Source: Candidatus Cloacimonadota bacterium
Lineage (GTDB): Bacteria > Muiribacteriota > UBA6191
Length of the DNA stretch: 64,000 bases
Direction: 5' to 3'
Assembly: GCA_023954715.1 (NCBI GenBank)
Contig: JAGSHD010000011.1
Span: forward strand, 1 to 64,000
The position numbers and the translations under genes are program-made. The notes beneath the pieces are model-generated. The model ran no database searches and was not told where the DNA came from. It worked only from the letters and a program-made list of their open reading frames with translations. Shown here in pieces: positions 1 to 8,000 of the stretch (the first letter of the stretch is position 1; each line of letters starts with the position of its first letter).

Positions 1-597
1 GACATTAGCTTGATAATCTTCAGCGAGACTATGCTTTTTAGTTTTGAAGTCATAGTGCGAGATAGTAGACTCTAACAAGACACTATCCACATCTAGATCC
101 TTTAAAAGGGATAAACCTCGATTGGCCATCAACTTTAAACCCGGAAATCGCTTTTTAATAGAGTTAATTAAATCTAAAATGGCTTCTCTTGGCTGCTTAG
201 ACTCTAATAGGGAGTCTAGGGTATCTAAAAATATTCCTTTATAACCTTTTTGAAGGACATTGGGGATCACAGTTTCAAGTAAGTAGTTTTTCCATGTATC
301 GTCTTTTAGAGATACATAACGTGCATCAGGCCACACCGGATTAATATCGTTTAAAATACCTTTCTTTAGCAATAGTTGATAATAGGAGCGATACTTTTCT
401 ACTTCTCCCATACTAATGTAGGCGTAGGTACGATTTGGAAATTCCCAAACCTTTTGGTATTGGTCTGGATCAATGACAAGGTCTTCATATTTGTATAACT
501 GATGCTCAGGGATTTTGTTTCCGTAATAGATCAAAAAGGGGAGAGAGAAATGGACGGGCACAAACAAAAATAGTAAAAATAGGGCTTTAACTTTCAT
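1..597 (-). CDS. Exported GH114/TM1410-like glycosidase, C-terminus cut by window edge
   Basis: The frame is open for 199 codons from an ATG at 595-597 to base 1, so the end of the protein is missing. Residues 1-22 form a hydrophobic signal segment, which implies export. The rest matches the GH114 / COG2342 (TM1410-like, PelA hydrolase-like) TIM-barrel pattern: SMGEVEKYR at 62-70, NPVWPD at 86-91, FLDTLD at 123-128 and LLES near 174. Family knowledge suggests cleavage of an alpha-linked amino-sugar polysaccharide; the real substrate is unknown. It starts 22 nt after the stop of the histidine kinase gene on the same strand, so I infer cotranscription with that gene and the binding-protein gene. 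No clear Shine-Dalgarno precedes the ATG, which suggests translational coupling or a weak start. Confidence 0.72.
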   Translation of the reverse strand, partial: MKVKALFLLFLFVPVHFSLPFLIYYGNKIPEHQLYKYEDLVIDPDQYQKVWEFPNRTYAYISMGEVEKYRSYYQLLLKKGILNDINPVWPDARYVSLKDDTWKNYLLETVIPNVLQKGYKGIFLDTLDSLLESKQPREAILDLINSIKKRFPGLKLMANRGLSLLKDLDVDSVLLESTISHYDFKTKKHSLAEDYQANV

Positions 598-619
598 TTG
601 AATATTGTATTGTATGTTA

Positions 620-3340
620 CTAGGATTGTATAGAGTTTTCTTGGCTAAAGTACTCGTTACACCACTCTTTGATTTGATTCATTGAGCCACTGAGTGTATC
701 AATTTTTTCAAGGGTATGTGAGAGTTGCTGATTTAGATCAATTTGCGAAATGTCATGCAAAACTTGAGTCAATCCTAAATTGGCAGAAGTCCCTCGTATA
801 GTATGAAGCTCTCGTTTTAAGTTTTGATAATTATGATTACTAGCTTGTAGTTTCATGTTACTAACTTGTGAATCTATACTATTAGTAAAGCTTTCAAAGA
901 TAATTTGTAAGAATTCAAATGACTCCGCGTCGAGACGATGATCTATAATATCTAATATACGTTCTTTGTCGATATAATCGGGGATGTTACCTAATTTATG
1001 GTCACTAGTTATAGGTTTTACATCAATTAAACTAGGGTCTATTTTAGAGAGTTGTTCTATTAGTTTATTTTTAGAAACAGGCTTACTTAGGTAGTCATTC
1101 ATTCCGGATTGAATACATTGGTTTTGAGTACTCAATTGTATGTCAGCAGATAAAGCTATAATCGGAAGGTTCTTATATTTGTCATGGTTGAGCTTTCTTA
1201 TTGCTATTGAAGCTTCAAACCCGTTCATGACAGGCATTTGGCAATCCATAAATACAATTTGAAAATCTTTCTCTTGAACAGCTTTTAAAGCTTCGAGTCC
1301 ATTTTTAGCCACTTCTACTTGAACACCTAGCTTTTTTAACATTTCTTTAGCGACAAAACAGTTGGTACGATTATCATCTACTACCAAAGCCAGCATTTTA
1401 AATTGAGGGTCACTAGACTCTACTTTTTGAACTACTTGCTCTTCCTCAATGCTTAATAGTGACAACAATTTGTCAAACTCAAAAGGAAACATTATATATC
1501 TGATAGAAGGCAAAGACAGTTTTAGAATTTCAAACTCTTCAATCTGTTTGATACTAGATAATATAGTAATAAATTGCATGTTTTTTGTAGTTTGAGAGAT
1601 ATCAGGATTTGCTTTACAAAAGGTTTGAAGGTTTATAAAATCACTTATGATAATTTTGTCATTGCAAGATATGTCCTCTACTTGACTACAAGTTAATTTC
1701 ATTGATGATAAACTATCTAAAATAGTGTCAGCTCTGCTCCTAGATTCAAAAGCAATGGAGATGGGCTGGTTACTTAGCTTGTGGACTTTTCTACTTTTTG
1801 TTTGATCAATAGAAAGTTTAAAGCTAGCATAAAACTTAGATCCAGAGTTTTCTAAAGATTCTACACCAATTTGGCCTCCCATCAGTTCGGTGAGCTGTTG
1901 GCATATGGATAAGCCTAAGCCACTTCCTCCATAATTTCTTGTGGTACTTGTGTTTTCTTGGGTAAAGCGATCAAAGATTGAGTCGACCTTATCTTTTGAA
2001 ATTCCAATCCCGCTGTCTTCAACCTCAAACCTTAAATTTGTTGAATCAGAGTCACTATTATCGTGGGAGACTTTTACTTTAATATAGCCCTTGTGAGTAA
2101 ATTTAAGAGCGTTTCCAATAAAGTTAATTAAAATTTGTTTGATTCGTACATCATCGCCCATTAAAAATAGAGGGATAGTTGGATCGATTTCTTGGTAAAA
2201 CTCTAATCCTTTGTCTTCCATTAGGGGATAATAGATTTCAGAAACATCATGGATGGTTTCTTCTATATTAAAAGACTCAATATTCAACTGAAACTTGCCT
2301 TCTTCAATTTTTGAAAAATCCAAAATATCGTTGATTAGAGCCAATAGAGATTGACCTGAACTATTGATCAAATTAATATAATTTTGGTGGGTAGCGTCAA
2401 GTTTAGACTCCTTTAGTAAAGAAGATAATACGATTACAGAATTTAGTGGTGTTCTGAGTTCATGGGACATAGTAGATAAAAACTCACTCTTAGCTATGTT
2501 AGCTTGCTCAGCATCTGCTTGAATTTTTTTTCTATGGATAATCTCAGTTTCGAGCATGCTTTTACTAACTGTAGATTCTTGTAATGATTTTCCCATAAGA
2601 TGAAACTCATCTGCAAGATCAGAGAGTTCAACAGTATTTAGTTGCTCAACTTTTACTTCAAAATCTCCGTTTTTTATGTCTGTGACAAACTTTTGAAGCT
2701 TTTTTAATTGTAGCGTTAGATTGTTAGAAACATAAATAGTTGTAGCAATAACGAAGGATGCAGTGAGTACGAGTAACAGTAAAAACAAGATTTCAAATTG
2801 TTCACTTGATTTTTCTGTTTGTTTAGCAAAAGTTTTGATGGAAATATGTGTTTGGCTTTTGGCTCGGTGAAATTGCTCCATAATTTTTTCAAGCATAGTA
2901 TGAATATAGTTTTCACTTTCAAAATTTATGAGACTTAATTTATTTAGAACTAAACTTTTTACCTTCAAATCTTCTAAGGAATTAATTTTAGAGGCAAGTT
3001 TTTTTAACATAGTCGAATCTTGAAAATGACTGTTTGACTCTATTAATGACAGCTCCTCTTTGAGCAGATTACTGTATAAAAAAAACTTTTGCTTAGAGCG
3101 AAGATGCTGATGGTTCATATAATCTTTAAAATGATATGAGCTTTTATTGTGATATAGGCTTATTTTTAAAATTTGAGTCTCTAGATTATGAGATGCAATA
3201 TTGTTTTGTACAATGTTTGGAAAGTTATGAATTGATGGTTTGAGCTCGTTTAGAAAGAAGTATAAAATAAAGTATGCAAAAATAGTGCAAATGGCAAACA
3301 ACAAAAGACCTAAACCTAATAACTGATTTCTGATTTTCAT
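620..3340 (-). CDS. Hybrid sensor histidine kinase (HAMP-HisKA-HATPase-receiver-Hpt)
   Basis: This is a 906-residue tripartite phosphorelay kinase of the BarA/ArcB layout. A membrane helix at about 7-30 is followed by a ~150-residue periplasmic region, a second helix at about 184-206 and a HAMP segment to about 258. The HisKA motif SHELRTPLN places the phospho-histidine at His293. The ATPase domain shows the N box (FIGNALKFTH), EDSGIGIS and GGSGLGLSI. A receiver domain at about 646-765 has its acceptor Asp699 (FMDCQMP). A C-terminal Hpt domain has His846 in HTIRGTSANLG. The region between kinase and receiver (about 515-640) looks like a degenerate receiver-like spacer. Its start codon overlaps the stop of the binding-protein gene by 4 nt, which implies translational coupling. 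The final phospho-acceptor regulator is not in the operon. Confidence 0.95.
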   Translation of the reverse strand: MKIRNQLLGLGLLLFAICTIFAYFILYFFLNELKPSIHNFPNIVQNNIASHNLETQILKISLYHNKSSYHFKDYMNHQHLRSKQKFFLYSNLLKEELSLIESNSHFQDSTMLKKLASKINSLEDLKVKSLVLNKLSLINFESENYIHTMLEKIMEQFHRAKSQTHISIKTFAKQTEKSSEQFEILFLLLLVLTASFVIATTIYVSNNLTLQLKKLQKFVTDIKNGDFEVKVEQLNTVELSDLADEFHLMGKSLQESTVSKSMLETEIIHRKKIQADAEQANIAKSEFLSTMSHELRTPLNSVIVLSSLLKESKLDATHQNYINLINSSGQSLLALINDILDFSKIEEGKFQLNIESFNIEETIHDVSEIYYPLMEDKGLEFYQEIDPTIPLFLMGDDVRIKQILINFIGNALKFTHKGYIKVKVSHDNSDSDSTNLRFEVEDSGIGISKDKVDSIFDRFTQENTSTTRNYGGSGLGLSICQQLTELMGGQIGVESLENSGSKFYASFKLSIDQTKSRKVHKLSNQPISIAFESRSRADTILDSLSSMKLTCSQVEDISCNDKIIISDFINLQTFCKANPDISQTTKNMQFITILSSIKQIEEFEILKLSLPSIRYIMFPFEFDKLLSLLSIEEEQVVQKVESSDPQFKMLALVVDDNRTNCFVAKEMLKKLGVQVEVAKNGLEALKAVQEKDFQIVFMDCQMPVMNGFEASIAIRKLNHDKYKNLPIIALSADIQLSTQNQCIQSGMNDYLSKPVSKNKLIEQLSKIDPSLIDVKPITSDHKLGNIPDYIDKERILDIIDHRLDAESFEFLQIIFESFTNSIDSQVSNMKLQASNHNYQNLKRELHTIRGTSANLGLTQVLHDISQIDLNQQLSHTLEKIDTLSGSMNQIKEWCNEYFSQENSIQS

Positions 3341-4305
3341 TGAACAACCAGCTTGCTTTTATATAACAAATCTTTCGGTATATTTGCTCCAATTAATTTG
3401 GCAGTTTTGAGATTGACTCCGATATAATCTAAACTCATTGACTGGGTCTCAATCCAATCGGGCTCTGCTCCATTGAGTATATCAGCTGCTTTTAATCCAC
3501 TTAGATATCCGATGGTTTCAAAGTCAGCAACATTTCCAACCAATGCTCCTTTTTTAATACCACCTTTATTGCAGGTAAAGTTTGGGAGCTTTCTTTTAAG
3601 GCTGTAATCAATGACCAACTCTTCTCCTCCACTTGCTATCAATGTGTCACAAGCAGAATAAATTGCATCAACTGGACCAAGTTTAAGAAGCTTGTTTTTG
3701 AGGTCCTTTAAACTAAGGGCAGCGAGATCTATGAGTTTGATATCTCGTTGCTTTAACAATGCTTGAGCTTCTTGAAACTGAATGATTGAATTTGGCTCTG
3801 AAAAGCGATGAGCAAATACAATCGTTTTAAGTTTTGGATAGATAGACTCAAAAATATAAAACTGTTTTGCAAAAGAAACATGATTACGGGTTCCGGTGAG
3901 ATTGTTTTTAGAGTTTTTAAGAGAGTCCACCAAGCCGACTGCTTGGGGATAAGTAACAATAGAAAATACGATTGGGATCTTTTTAGTATTTTGACTAGCT
4001 ATAATTGTACCGGGAGTAGTTAGAGAATAAATTAAATTGACAGGTTTGTTTATAAAGTCTTTTATGATTTCATTTTGTTGAGCTTGATCACCATTGGGGT
4101 TTTTTCTGATGACTTGTAGGTTTTGGCCTTCAATAAAACCTTTAGAGTGTAAGGCATTTTTAAAACCTAAAATATTTTTTTCAAATTCAGCGTTAGAGAT
4201 CCACTGTGTCACTCCAATGGTAAAATGGACATTTTTGGTAGAACTGGAATAAAAATAAAAAAATACAAATCCAGAGATTAAGATAGGAATAAAAAAGATT
4301 TTCAT
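3337..4305 (-). CDS. ABC-type substrate-binding protein (TrpX/YtqA-type, PF04392 family)
   Basis: The 322-residue protein starts with a signal or anchor helix (IFFIPILISGFVFFYFY), then a periplasmic binding fold. Family marks include IGVTQW near 31, FKNALHSKGFIEGQNL near 48-63 (the usual G(F/Y).EG.N pattern), YSLTTPGT (the TPA region) and IYSACDTL. This family normally feeds ABC importers, but no permease or ATPase gene is nearby. It is the first gene of a tight operon with a hybrid histidine kinase (4-nt overlap) and a glycosidase. I therefore infer that it acts as the periplasmic ligand sensor for that kinase rather than as part of a transporter. The ligand cannot be read from sequence. Confidence 0.85.
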   Translation of the reverse strand: MKIFFIPILISGFVFFYFYSSSTKNVHFTIGVTQWISNAEFEKNILGFKNALHSKGFIEGQNLQVIRKNPNGDQAQQNEIIKDFINKPVNLIYSLTTPGTIIASQNTKKIPIVFSIVTYPQAVGLVDSLKNSKNNLTGTRNHVSFAKQFYIFESIYPKLKTIVFAHRFSEPNSIIQFQEAQALLKQRDIKLIDLAALSLKDLKNKLLKLGPVDAIYSACDTLIASGGEELVIDYSLKRKLPNFTCNKGGIKKGALVGNVADFETIGYLSGLKAADILNGAEPDWIETQSMSLDYIGVNLKTAKLIGANIPKDLLYKSKLVVQ

Positions 4306-4490
4306 TTGCTTTTAGAAAAGTGGCTTTCTTGTTAAAATGTGTATATAAGCTACTAAATAAAAGAGTCATTTAGTGTTACGATTCTAACAAATATAGATTG
4401 AAAAGGTCTAATAATCAGAGCTTAAAAATACTTTTATTAAGCTTTGTTTTTCAAACATAAAAATAAAAACAAAAATATTGAAAAAGGGGC

Positions 4491-4518
4491 TTGACGTTAA
4501 AAAGCTTTTTCTTATACT
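4491..4518 (+). promoter_or_regulatory. Strong sigma70-type promoter
   Basis: TTGACG at 4491-4496 and TATACT at 4513-4518 are separated by 16 nt. Each hexamer matches the consensus at five of six positions. The promoter lies about 60 nt before the start of the small secreted-protein gene at 4582, which has a clear AGGAGAG ribosome site at 4571-4577. The minus-strand operon ending its 5' side at 4305 diverges from here; I found no convincing promoter for it in 4306-4490. Confidence 0.75.
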
Positions 4519-4581
4519 GTCGGAAATTGAATTATTCACAATCAAATTATAAATTAAATATTTAGGTTCTAGGAGAGAGTC

Positions 4582-4938
4582 ATGAGATTAATGACATTAG
4601 TTTTAGGTTTTTTATTAGTATTAAACAGTAATTTTGCACAAGACGTTTGGGTTAAGGGTTATACCAAATCAAACGGAACACAAGTAAAAGGTTATTTCAG
4701 AACAAAAGCAGATAACAACAAATATAATAATCACTCTACTAAAGGTAAAGTAAATCCATATACAGGTAAAAAGGGTTCTTTTAAACCAAAGTCAGGTACT
4801 TGGGTTAAGGGTTATACAAAATCCAATGGTAAGACAGTAAGCGGTCATTGGAGATCAAAGAAAGACAATTCAAAATCTAATAACTGGTCTAGTACTGGTA
4901 ATTCAAATCCATTTAACGGAAAGAAAGGAAAACGCTAG
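4582..4938 (+). CDS. Small secreted basic protein with two YTKSNG/NPYTGK repeats
   Basis: The 118-residue product has a cleavable signal peptide (about 1-19, ending NSNFAQ). The mature part is two copies of one ~45-residue domain: WVKGYTKSNG...V.G..R.K.DN.K.NN.S..G..NP..GKKG, at about 22-64 and 73-115. This motif recurs in many bacterial secreted proteins, often next to SH3-like or peptidoglycan-related domains, with no settled function that I know of. The protein is Lys/Asn-rich and strongly basic. The gene stands alone, with its own near-consensus promoter (4491-4518), a good Shine-Dalgarno and a strong terminator (4965-5004). I infer a highly expressed monocistronic mRNA. A role at the cell wall or in binding acidic polymers is plausible but unproven. 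Confidence 0.85.
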   Translation: MRLMTLVLGFLLVLNSNFAQDVWVKGYTKSNGTQVKGYFRTKADNNKYNNHSTKGKVNPYTGKKGSFKPKSGTWVKGYTKSNGKTVSGHWRSKKDNSKSNNWSSTGNSNPFNGKKGKR

Positions 4939-4964
4939 TTTTTCTAAAAATATAAAAAATTTAT

Positions 4965-5004
4965 AATCCCTTCTTAAAGCATAGCTTTGAGAAGGGATTT
5001 TTTT
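4965..5004 (+). terminator. Intrinsic terminator after the small secreted protein
   Basis: A 16-nt arm at 4965-4980 pairs with 4984-4999 (AATCCCTTCT... / ...AGAAGGGATT) around an ATA loop with one T-T mismatch, and runs directly into a T tract at 4998-5004. It lies 27 nt after the stop codon. Confidence 0.92.
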
Positions 5005-5064
5005 GTATCACTGATAAATACAGGGTTCTTGTACGAAAAGCGCTTGTGAACAAAGAAAAAAATC

Positions 5065-5092
5065 TAATGGTTCTGAACTTTTATGTCGATAG
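5065..5092 (+). promoter_or_regulatory. Candidate sigma28 (flagellar) promoter for fliK
   Basis: TAATGGTT at 5065-5072 and GTCGATAG at 5085-5092 each match the FliA/sigma28 consensus (TAAAGTTT, GCCGATAA) at six of eight positions, with a 12-nt gap instead of the usual 11. A start at about 5099 would begin the transcript at the structured leader of fliK. This is a pattern match only. No matching sigma70 promoter was found in 5005-5221. Confidence 0.4.
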
Positions 5093-5097
5093 TTTAA

Positions 5098-5217
5098 GAG
5101 AAGGGTAATTACCCCTCTCAATCAAATGGAGTTGATTGAATCCAAATTCTTCAAGGACGAAGGTTAATAAGATTTGTAAAGGTCACAAACTTTTACATGA
5201 TGAGTAACTTTAGGAGA
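5098..5217 (+). promoter_or_regulatory. Structured fliK leader with CsrA-like A-N-GGA hairpin loops
   Basis: The leader holds four successive hairpins. The first is a near-palindrome at 5098-5119 around GGGTAATTACCC. The second is a perfect 8-bp stem, TCAATCAA (5118-5125) with TTGATTGA (5132-5139), whose six-base loop is ATGGAG. The third is a 4-bp stem, CTTC (5149-5152) with GAAG (5159-5162), with loop AAGGAC. The fourth is an 8-bp stem with two wobble-tolerant positions, 5175-5182 with 5190-5197. Hairpins 1 and 2 share two bases, so they compete at the junction. The Shine-Dalgarno AGGAGA is at 5212-5217. Hexaloops of the form A-N-GGA-N plus a GGA in the ribosome site are the hallmark of CsrA/RsmA-repressed leaders. 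No csrA gene is visible in this window. Confidence 0.55.
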
Positions 5218-5221
5218 ACGA

Positions 5222-7390
5222 GTGGATTCTGTTCAAAACGACATATCAGTTTTATTTGAAGCATCAAAAGTACAAGCAAGTACGCATTCAAAGCAAACTA
5301 AAACTCAAATATTTGAATCGATCTTAAATTCAATCCAATCGGGTACAAATAAGTCATTAAGTTTAGACAAATCATTTATTTCAAAAGAAACAAATCAAAA
5401 AAAGCCATTAGAAGTAAAGTCAAAAGACAAACTTCAGTTAGCCAAACCTTCAGTTCAAGACAAGAGTCCAGCTAAAAAAGAATATAAAGCAAAAGACTCT
5501 GTGGATTCAAATCAAGATCGGCCTATTTCAAACAATGTTAATGAGGACCAACCAACTTCTCTATCTAGTAAACCAACTTCTCTATCTAGTAAACCATCTT
5601 CACAAGAGCCTGCCAGCCCAAGTGAAGATGGAGATACTAAGCAAGACCATAATACAGAAACTACATCTAAAGTAGAGACTAAAAATCAAGAAAACATAGA
5701 AGAGCAAGCTTCAAAAGAAGTCGAAACGGACGAAGAGCTTTCATCTGAAACTTTAAATGTTTCTTCTCAAGTTGAAGTACAAGAGACACCAGTTGATGAA
5801 GAAATAATTAATATAGAAGATATTAATGAAGTTCAGACACTTGAGGGCGATGAACTCATCGCTGATACAGACTCATCTTTAGATGTTGAAGCTACTCCAG
5901 TTACAGATGATTCTGCTGTTCTTGAGACACCAGGAACAATATCTACAGATTCAGAAATGATTTCCACTGATTCAGAAACAGTTTCCGTTGATTCAGAAAA
6001 TATTCAAAAAGCAGAAGTTACTGATTTTGAAATTGCCGAACTTTTACAAGATGTAGAAGCTTTACAATCTAGTCCAGAGTTAAGAGAGTTAGCTCAAAGA
6101 GTGTTAGATACTATTGAAGATTACTCCAATCAAGATTTAGCTGCTCTTGGTATTGAAAACCCTGAGCGTTTGAAAGAAATCGTAAAAGTTTTAGCAGCTT
6201 TTACTGAATCACCAAATCAAGTAGATGCAAAAATCTTTGATAATGTGGAAGTAAAAGCAGCATTGGAGTCGATTGATACAATCATTCAAAAAGCAAATGA
6301 TTTGACTACAGGTGAAGTGGATATTTCAGATTTAGAAATAGTAGAACCTAAGCAATTAGATCTAGAGTCAGAAGATTTAAAGTCTTTTGATGAAGAGATC
6401 TTAGAGACTGTAGAAATTGAAAGTATCGAGTTAGATGAAACAGCAGAGAGTAGCAAAGATTTACGCTCCACTGATGAGATAAAAAAAGACTTGAAGATGA
6501 TCCGAGAAGACAATGTTAAAGGGGATCATCTAAAAGAGCAAAAAGTAAAAGAGACAGTACAAGATCAAGAGCAAAAAACTGTATCAACAGAAAAAATTGA
6601 GACCAAAGATTCAGAATTATTAAAAAAATCACAAAGTTTGGTTCGAACAGTGAACAAAGTTCAAGTAGAGCAAGAGTCCACTAGTCAAGAGATTGTAAAA
6701 GCACAAGAGTCTGGTTTGAGCAATGAAAGCTCTTTAAATAATGAAAACTCAGAGTCTGAGTCCAACCAAGATAATGAAAGTATTTTAACTCTTTCTAAAA
6801 ATCTAGCAAAAGGTAAAAAATCAAATCAAAGTGATGATGGTCTTACAAAGTTTGATCAATTATTGACTAAAGCCAATTTAGTGAGTGAAAAAGTAGTCTC
6901 TAAAGAAGTTGGCTTGAGCGTAGATGGCTCTAAGAAAGTCATGTTAACAAAGGTAGTAAGACACCCAGGGTTTCAATCTAGTACAAAAATAGTAGTTAAG
7001 CAGATTCAAGACTTAACAAAACTTCTAAATCCACCTAAGGTAAATCGTTTAACAATGGCCTTAAAGCCAGAGAGATTAGGTGAAGTTCGACTTGAAATTA
7101 AACAAATTAATGATGTGATTAAGTTAAGCTTTGAAGTAGAAAATCACGCTGTAAAAGAAATTATAGAAAAGAACTTATCTCAGTTAAAAGATAGTATGAA
7201 ATTACAAAACATTGATGCTACTGAAGTAGAGGTTAATGTTAAAGATGAACGTGGTGAAAGCGACTCCGCCAAAGAAGAGCAGGATTCAAAAAAACAAAAA
7301 AACAAAAAAGCTTTTGATATGAACCAAGAGTTACAAGATTCAGAAGAACTTAGTATTGATGACGATTACCAAATCAATCAATACGCTTAG
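5222..7390 (+). CDS. fliK: Flagellar hook-length control protein FliK
   Basis: The 722-residue protein starts at GTG 5222 behind AGGAGA (5212-5217). It is the molecular ruler that stops hook growth and switches export specificity. The recognisable part is the C-terminal FliK/Flg_hook domain at about 605-690 (LTMALKPERLGEVRLEIK..., then LKDSMKLQNIDATEVEV). Residues ~40-590 are acidic, Ser/Glu/Asp/Gln-rich and probably disordered, with short internal repeats (PTSLSSK twice, STDSE three times). At 722 residues it is much longer than the ~400 of Salmonella FliK, in line with the very long hook protein encoded two genes downstream. flgD follows after 8 nt, so the block is an operon. Confidence 0.92.
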   Translation: MDSVQNDISVLFEASKVQASTHSKQTKTQIFESILNSIQSGTNKSLSLDKSFISKETNQKKPLEVKSKDKLQLAKPSVQDKSPAKKEYKAKDSVDSNQDRPISNNVNEDQPTSLSSKPTSLSSKPSSQEPASPSEDGDTKQDHNTETTSKVETKNQENIEEQASKEVETDEELSSETLNVSSQVEVQETPVDEEIINIEDINEVQTLEGDELIADTDSSLDVEATPVTDDSAVLETPGTISTDSEMISTDSETVSVDSENIQKAEVTDFEIAELLQDVEALQSSPELRELAQRVLDTIEDYSNQDLAALGIENPERLKEIVKVLAAFTESPNQVDAKIFDNVEVKAALESIDTIIQKANDLTTGEVDISDLEIVEPKQLDLESEDLKSFDEEILETVEIESIELDETAESSKDLRSTDEIKKDLKMIREDNVKGDHLKEQKVKETVQDQEQKTVSTEKIETKDSELLKKSQSLVRTVNKVQVEQESTSQEIVKAQESGLSNESSLNNENSESESNQDNESILTLSKNLAKGKKSNQSDDGLTKFDQLLTKANLVSEKVVSKEVGLSVDGSKKVMLTKVVRHPGFQSSTKIVVKQIQDLTKLLNPPKVNRLTMALKPERLGEVRLEIKQINDVIKLSFEVENHAVKEIIEKNLSQLKDSMKLQNIDATEVEVNVKDERGESDSAKEEQDSKKQKNKKAFDMNQELQDSEELSIDDDYQINQYA
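5552..5593 (+). repeat. 21-bp exact tandem repeat inside fliK
   Basis: Two exact 21-bp units (5552-5572 and 5573-5593) encode PTSLSSK twice. The repeat is in frame and lies in the disordered ruler region, so slippage here would change FliK length by seven residues. Confidence 0.9.
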
Positions 7391-7398
7391 GAGCTATC

Positions 7399-7923
7399 AT
7401 GGCAGAAGTATCAGCATTACAATCCTCACTAGACCCAACTTATGAGCCTAAAAAACGAGAGATAAATAATAATCTAGGGAAAGATGAGTTTCTACAATTG
7501 ATGATTGCACAAATTCAACATCAAGATCCACTAGAGCCGATGGATAACTCGGAGTCAATTGCTCAGCAGGCCCAGTTTTCATCACTAGAGCAAATGCAAA
7601 ATTTAAACTCTTCTATGGAGAGTTTATTGACTGCCTACCAAAGTAGTGAAAAATCAAGCGCTTTATCCATGATTGGTAAGCAAGTAGAGGGCTTTGTTAC
7701 GAGTACAGATGCCGATGGAAACGCGGTTACAAATAATATAGGTGGGCTAGTAAAGGGTGTTGATTTTACATCTGCCCCCCCAATGATTGTGGTGGACTCT
7801 GATGGAGTGGAAGTCAAGCTTCCTCAAAATCAAGTGAGTTCTGTAACACTGCCACAAACAACTACAGTAGCTGATGATCTTACAAGTGACTCAGAGACAG
7901 ACGATTCAGAAGAAATAATATAA
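7399..7923 (+). CDS. flgD: Flagellar hook assembly scaffold protein FlgD
   Basis: The 174-residue protein caps the growing hook in the periplasm and is needed for FlgE polymerisation. The conserved N-terminal FlgD domain is plain: LGKDEFLQLMIAQIQHQDPLEPM at about 26-48, then the SESIAQQAQFSSLEQMQNLN helix. The middle (about 95-150) contains the SMIGKQVEG...VVDSDGVEVKLP stretch typical of the bundled tail. It is shorter than the ~220-230 residues of enteric FlgD and seems to lack much of the Ig-like second domain. It lies 8 nt after fliK with its own AGGAG site (7391-7395). Confidence 0.92.
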   Translation: MAEVSALQSSLDPTYEPKKREINNNLGKDEFLQLMIAQIQHQDPLEPMDNSESIAQQAQFSSLEQMQNLNSSMESLLTAYQSSEKSSALSMIGKQVEGFVTSTDADGNAVTNNIGGLVKGVDFTSAPPMIVVDSDGVEVKLPQNQVSSVTLPQTTTVADDLTSDSETDDSEEII

Positions 7924-7938
7924 TTTTATAAGAAGAAG

Positions 7939-7996
7939 GTTCTTTCAAGGATAGAAAGAATTTAGAGGAAACGGAGTTCCAAAGCAATTTGGAGGG
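7939..7996 (+). promoter_or_regulatory. flgE leader with two A-N-GGA hairpin loops (CsrA-like)
   Basis: Between flgD and flgE a perfect 7-bp stem, TTCTTTC (7940-7946) with GAAAGAA (7954-7960), presents the loop AAGGATA. A second, 4-bp stem, GGAA (7967-7970) with TTCC (7977-7980), presents the hexaloop ACGGAG. The ribosome site GGAGGG (7991-7996) adds a third GGA. This matches the architecture of the fliK leader. Inference: translational control by a CsrA/RsmA-type protein. Confidence 0.5.
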
Positions 7997-8000
7997 TAAC

